DNA of 64,000 bases, from the NCBI GenBank assembly GCA_016296505.1, contig JAEDJD010000010.1, positions 1 to 64,000 on the forward strand. The letters run 5' to 3'. The first letter of the stretch is position 1, and every line of letters starts with the position of its first letter. Of this stretch, positions 1 to 6,226 are shown one piece after another. Source of the stretch: Oscillospiraceae bacterium (GTDB lineage Bacteria > Bacillota > Clostridia > Oscillospirales > Ruminococcaceae). Under the pieces are notes generated by a model. That model had not been told where the DNA came from, searched no databases, and was given only the letters and a program-made list of their open reading frames with translations. Both the position numbers and the translations under genes were made by a program.

Positions 1-528
1 CACGAACCACGCCTTGAACAGAGCCTGAGCTTGCTGCTCTAAATTTTCATTTATCGCAGTATTTAAAGCGATTTTATCTTCTATTGGTAATACTATCGAA
101 AGAATATAGTCCTGCATTTCAACAGATGGAATATCAAGTACTATGTTATTCATATTCGCCTGTGATAATTTAGGTTGAGCTGACCCCGTAATGTATCCCG
201 ATAAATCCATAGAATTTAACAGGAAGCACAGGTATTCAAGGCGACAACGCTCATTACATTGAACAATGTGAGCATGGTTATTGACCCAGAATTGTCCTTC
301 GGCTATCTGTGCAATGTTCTGTTTCTTGGACTTCAGATTTTCGCCGTCCTCAGCAATTAGCAGATATTTGCCGTCAAAAATATAGCCATCAATATAATCT
401 ATTACACCTTGTGCTCCATAATATCGGAAAGAACCTTGTCGTTTACTACGCTCCATAGTCGATAAAGGAATACGCCTTTTATCATGATTTACGGTAATAT
501 CCGAGAATTTAACCGTTTCAAATGTCAT
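1..528 (-). CDS. hsdS: Type I restriction-modification specificity subunit HsdS, 5' part (runs off left edge)
   Basis: Reading the minus strand from the ATG at 528 gives 176 open codons up to the window edge. The translation has features of a type I S subunit target-recognition domain: a YYGAQGVIDY / DGKYLLIAEDG segment around residues 35-60, a TGSAQPKLSQANMNNI segment near 120-135, and the start of the central conserved helix (DKIALNTAINENLEQQ) followed by ALFKAWFV. In this family HsdS selects the DNA sequence for the HsdM2S methylase and the HsdR2M2S nuclease. The start overlaps the end of hsdM by 11 bases, the usual translational coupling. Only the first recognition domain and the beginning of the coiled-coil spacer are inside the window. 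Because the adjacent hsdM is truncated, this S subunit may no longer have a working partner. Confidence 0.9.
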   Translation of the reverse strand, partial: MTFETVKFSDITVNHDKRRIPLSTMERSKRQGSFRYYGAQGVIDYIDGYIFDGKYLLIAEDGENLKSKKQNIAQIAEGQFWVNNHAHIVQCNERCRLEYLCFLLNSMDLSGYITGSAQPKLSQANMNNIVLDIPSVEMQDYILSIVLPIEDKIALNTAINENLEQQAQALFKAWFV

Positions 529-1513
529 ACCCAATCGCCCCCAACTTCTCCCTGATCTCATTTTCAAGCTCATGGGATTTTGCGAACATATCCGAGAGCT
601 CCGCAGTCAGGCGCTTCATTTTCTCATCGAACGGCTCGCCGTCATCTTCCTGTTCCTCAATGCCGACATAACGTCCCGGCGTGAGAATATAATCCTGCGC
701 AGCGATAGCCTGAATATCGGCAACAGCAGAAAAGCCTTTGACTTCCTCTAATGTGCCGTCCTGAAAAGCCTTGAATGTGTCGGCGAGCTTCTGAATGTCC
801 TCGTCCGTGAAGTCACGGTGCTTGCGGTCAACCATATAGCCCATTTTACGGGCATCAATAAACAACGTTTTACCCTTCTGCTTCTTATTCTTGCTGATGA
901 ACCACAGCGTTACAGGGATAGTAACGGAGTAGAAAAGCTGTGTCGGCATCGCAACGATACCCTCGACCAAGTCGGCTTCAATGATATTCTTACGAATATC
1001 GCCCTCACCGCTGGACTGCGTAGACAGCGCACCGTTTGCAAGTACCAGACCGATCTTGCCGTTTGGTGCAAGGTGATGTATCATGTGCTGGATCCACGCA
1101 TAGTTAGCATTTCCGGCAGGCGGCACACCATATTTCCAACGAATATCATCCTTTAATTTATCCTGCCCCCAGTTAGAAAGGTTGAACGGCGGATTTGCCA
1201 TGATAAAGTCGGCTTTTAAGGTCTTGTGCAAATCGTTGAAGAATGTATCTGCATGATACTGTCCGAAATCTGCATCAATACCACGGATAGCCATATTCAT
1301 CTTAGCCATTTTCCATGTGTCGGCATTGGACTCCTGCCCGTAAACAGAGATATTGCCCCTGTTCCCACTATGCGCCTGAATAAATTTTGCACTCTGTACG
1401 AACATACCGCCCGAACCGCAACAAGGATCGGTTGCCGTGTCTAATTTGATACAACATAACGGAACGAAATTGCTACCCCTTAACGATGCACCCGCACAGG
1501 TGCATTTTTGCAT
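518..1513 (-). pseudogene. hsdM: Type I restriction-modification methyltransferase HsdM, N-terminally truncated
   Basis: The open frame encodes the C-terminal two thirds of an N6-adenine methyltransferase subunit. SAM-binding motif I (DPCCGSGGMF) begins at residue 29, the catalytic NPPF motif is at about 107-110, and VLANGALSTQSSGEGDIR is typical of HsdM. Full HsdM proteins are about 480-530 aa with an N-terminal helical domain of roughly 170 residues before motif I. Here only 28 unrelated residues (a Cys-rich MQKCTCAGA stretch) precede it, so homology starts abruptly near nucleotide 1430. No other part of the N-terminal domain is visible in the window. I infer that a recombination event replaced the 5' third of the gene; activity is unlikely. 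An active variant using a new start at 1513 cannot be fully excluded, because a GGGG-containing purine stretch lies just upstream. Confidence 0.85.
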
Positions 1514-1540
1514 ACCCCTCTTAACGATGCAGTATGCACC
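1474..1540. repeat. Short direct repeats and dyads at the hsdM breakpoint
   Basis: Two near-identical copies of TACCCCT(C)TTAACGATGCA lie at 1474-1490 and 1513-1531, 39 bp apart. The first copy leads into a dyad (ATGCACC-n-GGTGCAT, about 1486-1505). The second leads into a larger imperfect palindrome (TAACGATGCA / TGCACCGTTA, about 1522-1543). These repeats lie just outside the point where hsdM homology stops. This could be half of a recombinase attachment site, but no second copy elsewhere in the window was found to confirm that. Confidence 0.5.
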
Positions 1541-1560
1541 GTTACGGAGTATATTGGCAT

Positions 1561-1601
1561 AAAAAACTCCTTACCACCACGCAGGTAGTAAGGAGTTTTT
1601 T
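1561..1601 (-). terminator. Rho-independent terminator after the HNH nuclease gene
   Basis: A nearly perfect hairpin (AAAACTCCTTAC ... GTAAGGAGTTTT with ACC/GGT extending the stem) ends in a T run on the minus strand, 34 bp after the nuclease stop codon. The A/T runs on both sides mean it could also work on the plus strand. It separates the cargo genes from the hsdM remnant. Confidence 0.85.
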
Positions 1602-1634
1602 CGTATTTAGTTGTTGTAAAAATAGAGTCTTATA

Positions 1635-2657
1635 TTACACATCTTTTAAGAAGGCCAAATCTGACATCCACTTGGCTACAGCTTCTGCAAAGGTTGCCTG
1701 GTTCTTGTGCAAGTTAATGTTGTTCTCTAAAAAGGCACATATCGCATCTTTTGACATCACACCATTGGCGATTGCCTTTTGAAGAATTTTTTGTCGTTCC
1801 GTGTCCGATAAACCAATCGTCTTCGCTACAGTATACCCCAGTTGCTTAAGTGCGGACTCTGATTTCTTGAAATCAAACTTGCTAATAACATCAATCGCCG
1901 TATCAGTGATTGCTTTTACGGTTTGTTTGTTCACCAAACTATGGCTCGCACTTACGGATGACTTAGTTTTGATTTTTGTGTCAATCACCTTGCCTGTTAC
2001 AACAGCGGCTGTTATTTCAAGGCCCACTTCCACAACTGTTGTCAGCACTGGATGCTTATCTGAAAAATCCTTGACAGCATTGACAGCATTTACAAAACCG
2101 TCCATCACAGAGCCTTTTGAAGTTTGTTGCACAGGAGTGCTTTTCGTTGGTCTTGGTACGGAAGGCTGTTTGTCAGTAGAAACCTCAATTGGTGGGTCGG
2201 TTCCAGAACTCTGTTCCGGTTGCGTTTCTTCAAGCATTTCTACCTCTGCATCCACCGGAGGAGTTTCAATCGTAATGACTGGATTGCTTAATGTAATGAC
2301 CTTACAAGGAGTTAATACATCTTCTTCAAAATCATACGTGATTCCCGTTTTGTAATCATAATAGCCGTTGGTGGGTTTTTGCCATCCTCCATGTGCTTGC
2401 GTATGTTCTGTACGAGAAAGAAATTGTATGTTTTCTGAGTTGCCTTGGTATTCAGGAAAAGCCTCGGCACTTTTCATATGGTGACCTTCAAATGCTTTCC
2501 CGTCCTCATCGTAGGCTTTACCCAATTCTGGATTGAGAATATCCCTTTGTTGCTCCTCAGTCCAATCTCGTGTACCTTTTCCTTCTTGCACTAATTCTAA
2601 TTCTCTCTGCCACGCTAATCGTATAGCCTTACTGGCTTCCGCAGTTCTTCTTGGCAT
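1635..2657 (-). CDS. HNH-type (GHH-motif) nuclease with hydrophobic C-terminal half
   Basis: The 340-aa protein has a compact HNH/treble-clef nuclease signature at its N-terminus: GHH at residues 58-60, N73 and N76 in a NSENIQFLSR segment, and H85 and H89. In toxin nucleases of this type the first His is catalytic and the others bind metal or phosphate. After residue ~105 comes a Pro/Thr/Ser-rich linker, then a hydrophobic helix (VLTTVVEVGLEITAAVV, about 205-225) and a helical C-terminal region. Polymorphic toxins normally carry the nuclease at the C-terminus behind a secretion domain; here the order is reversed and no signal peptide is present, so an intracellular role is more likely. The SUKH gene ends 4 bp upstream and GGAGAG precedes the ATG, so the two form one transcription unit. 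Confidence 0.7.
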   Translation of the reverse strand: MPRRTAEASKAIRLAWQRELELVQEGKGTRDWTEEQQRDILNPELGKAYDEDGKAFEGHHMKSAEAFPEYQGNSENIQFLSRTEHTQAHGGWQKPTNGYYDYKTGITYDFEEDVLTPCKVITLSNPVITIETPPVDAEVEMLEETQPEQSSGTDPPIEVSTDKQPSVPRPTKSTPVQQTSKGSVMDGFVNAVNAVKDFSDKHPVLTTVVEVGLEITAAVVTGKVIDTKIKTKSSVSASHSLVNKQTVKAITDTAIDVISKFDFKKSESALKQLGYTVAKTIGLSDTERQKILQKAIANGVMSKDAICAFLENNINLHKNQATFAEAVAKWMSDLAFLKDV

Positions 2658-2661
2658 AGAA

Positions 2662-3087
2662 TCACTCTCCTATTCCAAGCAGCTCATACAGATCGCTTAA
2701 TAAGGCGTAGAAATTCTGATATACCTCGTCTTCTTCAATTCTACCAGCCTCATGATTATAGATAGAAATCTGTTCTCCTTCCTTTTTGCATAGAATAGGA
2801 TCACCAGTGGCCAATGCACCAATTACGATATAATCATCGTTTGGTCTGTCGCTGTCATTCACGTCAATCACGGGTTTATGTGCAACACCATAAAACTGCA
2901 CTCCAGCCGGCAAGAAGAACTCACCGCCATCCGAATATAATAACCATTCCTTGTACTGTGCCGGAAGGGTTATACCATTAACATTCTCAAAAGCTAAAAT
3001 CTGTTCTTCGGTTGCACCTTCGATAAAACGCATTTTTCCTTGTTTTGTTATTTTATCAAGGATATTTTTCAATTCATCCGAAATCAT
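2662..3087 (-). CDS. SUKH (SMI1/KNR4) family immunity-like protein
   Basis: The 141-aa protein matches the SUKH fold. An N-terminal helical region is followed by the typical segment where a protein binds LPxxYKEWLLYSDGGEF (about residues 41-57), then strands with DDYIVIGALATGDPILC, and an acidic C-terminus (YNHEAGRIEEDEVYQNFYALL). SUKH proteins are the most widespread immunity proteins for nuclease toxins and bind the toxin directly. Its position immediately before an HNH nuclease in the same operon supports an inhibitor role. No signal peptide. Family assignment is good; the specific partner is inferred from adjacency. Confidence 0.85.
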   Translation of the reverse strand: MISDELKNILDKITKQGKMRFIEGATEEQILAFENVNGITLPAQYKEWLLYSDGGEFFLPAGVQFYGVAHKPVIDVNDSDRPNDDYIVIGALATGDPILCKKEGEQISIYNHEAGRIEEDEVYQNFYALLSDLYELLGIGE

Positions 3088-3102
3088 AATAATCCCTCCA
3101 CA

Positions 3103-3933
3103 TCAGTTACTGTTGTAACCAAATACTTTGCTTTGCAATGTTTCCTTCCACCAAGACTCCCTCTCCAGAATCACACGGTCATCCACTTTTGCATTATAGT
3201 TTTCCAGAATTGAGTATTGGAAGTTTTCTCTTATGTAGTCAAAGCCTTTTTCAGAAACGAGGTTTTTCAATTCCACATTGCCGCCATGTCCGTTTTTCGC
3301 ATAGCTTGACCATCGCGCCAAAAGCATACCATTATCACTCGTTGCCGAGCCAACATACAGCTTGCCCGTGTGCTTATCAGTTATGAGGTATACAGCCTTT
3401 TGATTTTCCAGGGCGGCAATCCAACTCTTCTTCTGTCTTGCAATGATGGAGTACAACTGTGCATAGGAAAGACGAACCCTGTCATATCCGGGAAATTCAT
3501 CGCCATCGAACAGTGCAGGAAGGACCTCAAGCACCTCCAAATCATCGCAGATAGAGCCGTATTCACGACATTGGGTCTGGAAGGTTTTATGATACTTAAG
3601 AATGACGCGACCGAAGTATTTACGATATTCTTCCAGTTCCTCGCCTTCATAGTTGATGCCTTCATTGACATTCAAATCCTTAGTGATGCGTTTTATGGTG
3701 GTAAGAAGCCAAGTGTCGTAGGACAGCTTTAACAAGCAGATTGCCACTTGCCCTACACGATAATACTTTCTTTGGCTGCGCCATAAGAACCATCTGACAT
3801 TTACAATATCAGGATTTTGCAGATATAGATCCATAGGGTCATGCGTTCCATTATGCTGATTAAACTTAATCCTGGTATTCGCATAATCCTCCGGCTTTAT
3901 ATTCAGCAAATCATTCAATGTAATTTTGGGCAT
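3103..3933 (-). CDS. GIY-YIG nuclease domain protein with novel N-terminal half
   Basis: Residues ~179-270 form a GIY-YIG nuclease domain: VYLI (181-184) stands for GIY, LYVG (192-195) for YIG, R207 is in the position of the conserved catalytic Arg, E259 in RESWWKE matches the metal-binding Glu, and the domain ends FGYNSN. Such domains make single-strand cuts using one divalent metal ion. The first ~170 residues are unrelated to any family I recognise and may read the substrate. It is the last gene of a four-gene minus-strand operon (XRE regulator, 343-aa protein, HhH-GPD-like protein, this gene), starting 13 bp after the glycosylase-like gene with a GGAGG before the ATG. It is separated by only 15 bp from the following SUKH gene, so transcription may continue into the nuclease/immunity pair. 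Target and role are unknown. Confidence 0.75.
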   Translation of the reverse strand: MPKITLNDLLNIKPEDYANTRIKFNQHNGTHDPMDLYLQNPDIVNVRWFLWRSQRKYYRVGQVAICLLKLSYDTWLLTTIKRITKDLNVNEGINYEGEELEEYRKYFGRVILKYHKTFQTQCREYGSICDDLEVLEVLPALFDGDEFPGYDRVRLSYAQLYSIIARQKKSWIAALENQKAVYLITDKHTGKLYVGSATSDNGMLLARWSSYAKNGHGGNVELKNLVSEKGFDYIRENFQYSILENYNAKVDDRVILERESWWKETLQSKVFGYNSN

Positions 3934-3946
3934 TCATTCCACCTCC

Positions 3947-4801
3947 TCATAACCCAAGTTTCTTTAATATATACTGACCAATCTTTGTAGGGTCCATATC
4001 GCAATCAACGCACACTTTCCGAAGAATATCGTTGTTGAATAATCCACCCGTGTTGTTTTTGCATTTGGCTCTCACAACACATTTCTCGCAGTGTGGGGTT
4101 GCGGTGCATACTTCACCATAACCATCAGCACAATAACTCCAAATAATATTATCAATCGATGAAAGCGGCAGACCCGTTTCCGCTGAGAGAGCCTCAATCT
4201 GTTCGACGGTCTCATTGACCGTTGCCGTGGTACCGGATGTTGTCCCCATACGCTCGTTGCCTAAGAATCTGCGTAAATGGGTATCCGGCTTGCAGCCATC
4301 AATGCCAGCATTACGAATATACTCCCAAGCCAATGCCTCTCCGAGCATTGCCATCTTGTACTTCGATTTCCCGGAAGAAAGCATCTCAACCATTCGCAGT
4401 GGGGATACCGATGTAACGAACACATCCATACTGCCGTATTCGTTTGTGATGGATTCCATCGTTGCTATATTTTTATGAAGGCTGTTCATCTGTGCCTTGG
4501 TGCTGATATTACCGCACTTCAAAGCAAATATTCCATCAGCAAAGTAGGAACCAGGATACTTTTTGATTTCTTGTGGATCATAGTAGAAAAACAACTCATC
4601 AATTTCAGCCAGGTGCGGAACGATTCGACTCCACTTAGTCTGATTTGTCAATTGCGCATACACAAGAGCAGCAATGTGTTCTTCAAGAGAAAACTGCTTA
4701 CCGGCTTTGCGTTCTGCCACCCTTACATGAATTGCATCATCGTACTGCAGACAGTTGGCAGTGAGGTATTCCTTCATCAACAAAATATCTTCGCCAGTCA
4801 T
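3947..4801 (-). CDS. HhH-GPD DNA glycosylase-like protein with Fe-S cysteine cluster
   Basis: The 284-aa protein resembles endonuclease III/MutY-type glycosylases in its C-terminal half. A KPDTHLRRFLG segment puts D173 at the position of the conserved catalytic Asp, and four cysteines (C232, C238, C241, C247; spacing C-x5-C-x2-C-x5-C) resemble the [4Fe-4S] loop, which in Nth is C-x6-C-x2-C-x5-C. The helix-hairpin-helix that carries LPGxGxKTA in Nth is degenerate here (SGKSKYKMAMLGEALA, 143-158), so the bifunctional-lyase Lys is not evident. I infer a divergent glycosylase or DNA-lesion reader. The 284-aa length exceeds Nth (~210 aa) and the N-terminal part has extra helices. It sits between the 343-aa gene and the GIY-YIG gene with 13-18 bp gaps. 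Enzymatic activity and substrate base are unknown. Confidence 0.65.
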   Translation of the reverse strand: MTGEDILLMKEYLTANCLQYDDAIHVRVAERKAGKQFSLEEHIAALVYAQLTNQTKWSRIVPHLAEIDELFFYYDPQEIKKYPGSYFADGIFALKCGNISTKAQMNSLHKNIATMESITNEYGSMDVFVTSVSPLRMVEMLSSGKSKYKMAMLGEALAWEYIRNAGIDGCKPDTHLRRFLGNERMGTTSGTTATVNETVEQIEALSAETGLPLSSIDNIIWSYCADGYGEVCTATPHCEKCVVRAKCKNNTGGLFNNDILRKVCVDCDMDPTKIGQYILKKLGL

Positions 4802-4819
4802 TCTTGATTCCTCCTCCCA

Positions 4820-5851
4820 TCATTTATTTTTGTGATTTTCTATCCACTTCAGCAGATAAGGTCTGTCATTGTTGGCACCCTTCTTTTCAAACCATTCACA
4901 GCACATACGATAACGAGTGCCGTAAATTTCGATAGGTTTGGCATAATAATGAAGTGGTGTTTCCGTTTCGGTTGCCACCCTCAAAAGCGGATATTGCAGG
5001 TCAAACTGCTGCTTACTATATTCTGAGGTCTGCATTGCTGCGATTTCCTCTTTCGAGGCACAACCATTGCACAGCATTCTTCCCAGAACTTTCTGGGCAA
5101 GCTGACCGATTTTCAATTCTTGATATACATCAGCGTCCGTATAGTCATATTCCAAAGGTTCTGCCTTGGCAGTAGATGCCTTGATGCGCGTTCTTTTTGC
5201 TGTAGCTTTTGTGTCAGAGAACATTTTATACATTTGGTAACTGCGTAAAAACAGTTCAGAGGTATCCGCCACACCATCACTTGCCAACAGAATAGGTTTC
5301 AGAACCAGATCATTGTATTCCTCATTTGCAATGATACGGAAGGTGAAATTATAGCCATTATTGGTAAACAGAGTGTTCATATCCTCCACGCAAGGTGTCA
5401 GATCCGAAAGCACCGCCGGATTGATTTTCGGTGAAGCGAAAATAATCTCTGCTTCTTTGGTAGATAGATATCCGTGCAAGCAAAATGCGGTTCTCGCACA
5501 CTTTTCAAGCACCTTCATAACAGTGGTATCACGATTGCCGTAGTTGAGTCCCGCTTCATGGAAAGCAACATCCACGGCATAATATGTAGTTTCGTCTGGT
5601 TGGATGGAAATACCCAGCACATCACATTCGCCCTGTTGTAAAAGTTGGGACAAAGATGTGTTCTGCTTGAAAATGGCATAGCCGTACTTATCAGAGTAAT
5701 GCTTATCCACCACCGCCATCAGCTTTTCAAGTGCATCGGCATCCGAAAGCTGCCACTGCGAGGATACCTTCCAGTTGGTCTGTACTATTTGACACTCTTT
5801 AACATGGCGTAGCCACGAATAAAAGAGCGATTCACCCATTTCTATTTTCAT
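4820..5851 (-). CDS. Unrecognised 343-aa protein of the XRE/glycosylase/GIY-YIG operon
   Basis: I do not recognise this protein as a named family. It is soluble, without signal peptide or membrane helix. Residues ~70-120 show an arrangement that could be a restriction-endonuclease-like core: QGECDVLGI (E75, D77), then a hydrophobic strand YYAVDVAFHEAGLNY (D94, H98, E99), then a helix with K113. This would be an atypical PD-(D/E)xK site because the xK position is Ala. A Lys/Arg/Thr-rich stretch (ATAKRTRIKASTAKAE, about 213-230) is probably a linker or DNA contact. The C-terminus holds a YDYTDADVYQELKIGQLAQKVL helix, C/A-rich CNGCASKEE, and an aromatic tail. The gene follows the XRE regulator by 15 bp and precedes the glycosylase-like gene by 18 bp, suggesting one complex or pathway. 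The nuclease suggestion is a weak inference. Confidence 0.55.
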   Translation of the reverse strand: MKIEMGESLFYSWLRHVKECQIVQTNWKVSSQWQLSDADALEKLMAVVDKHYSDKYGYAIFKQNTSLSQLLQQGECDVLGISIQPDETTYYAVDVAFHEAGLNYGNRDTTVMKVLEKCARTAFCLHGYLSTKEAEIIFASPKINPAVLSDLTPCVEDMNTLFTNNGYNFTFRIIANEEYNDLVLKPILLASDGVADTSELFLRSYQMYKMFSDTKATAKRTRIKASTAKAEPLEYDYTDADVYQELKIGQLAQKVLGRMLCNGCASKEEIAAMQTSEYSKQQFDLQYPLLRVATETETPLHYYAKPIEIYGTRYRMCCEWFEKKGANNDRPYLLKWIENHKNK

Positions 5852-5866
5852 AACGCAACCTCCAAA

Positions 5867-6076
5867 TCAGTCCCTTTTCACATAGGTCAACTCAATATCG
5901 TAACCCAAGCTCTCTATCATCTGGACGAATGTTTTGTTAACAATATTCTCTTGTTTCTTAATAAGTCGATTAACATAGGACGGAGTGGTTTCCACCTGTT
6001 CAGCCAGTTTCGCCTGGGTGACACCCGCCTCGATGCATTTCACTTTGACATCGACTTCAATATTATTTCTCAGCAT
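5867..6076 (-). CDS. Small XRE/Cro-type HTH regulator
   Basis: The 69-aa protein is almost entirely one helix-turn-helix of the XRE family: GVTQAKLAEQVETTPSYVNRLIK (about 18-40) contains the Q-x-x-L-A and turn positions expected for the recognition helix. Such stand-alone regulators normally repress their own operon. It is the first gene of a minus-strand unit with the 343-aa, glycosylase-like and GIY-YIG genes. A strong promoter and a dyad lie directly upstream (6107-6155), which fits autoregulation. Start ATG at 6076 is preceded by GAGAGGACCG. Confidence 0.85.
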   Translation of the reverse strand: MLRNNIEVDVKVKCIEAGVTQAKLAEQVETTPSYVNRLIKKQENIVNKTFVQMIESLGYDIELTYVKRD

Positions 6077-6106
6077 TTATATCGGTCCTCTCTGAAGCAC
6101 AATAAA

Positions 6107-6123
6107 TTACACTAACAGTACAA
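6107..6123 (-). promoter_or_regulatory. Probable operator of the XRE regulator
   Basis: On the minus strand TTGTAC-n5-GTGTAA forms an imperfect dyad (five of six pairs match) between the -10 box and the regulator start codon. A repressor dimer bound here would block the promoter at 6127-6155. The assignment rests on position and symmetry only. Confidence 0.45.
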
Positions 6124-6126
6124 TTT

Positions 6127-6155
6127 ATTATATCACATAAAATTGCTTTTTTCAA
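6127..6155 (-). promoter_or_regulatory. Sigma-A promoter of the XRE-led four-gene operon
   Basis: TTGAAA, 17-bp spacer, TATAAT, with an extended -10 (TGA immediately before). Near-consensus, so the operon is expected to be strongly expressed unless repressed. Confidence 0.8.
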
Positions 6156-6165
6156 TAAGTTTACG

Positions 6166-6207
6166 AAAAAAGCACTCGGTTCTTTGAAAAATTTCAAAAC
6201 CGAGTGC
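6166..6207 (-). terminator. Rho-independent terminator of the recombinase module
   Basis: A perfect 10-bp stem (GCACTCGGTT / AACCGAGTGC) with a 16-nt loop is followed on the minus strand by six T residues, 20 bp after the second recombinase stop codon. It insulates the recombinase operon from the XRE operon. Confidence 0.85.
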
Positions 6208-6226
6208 ATTTTCTATTTTACTGCGT

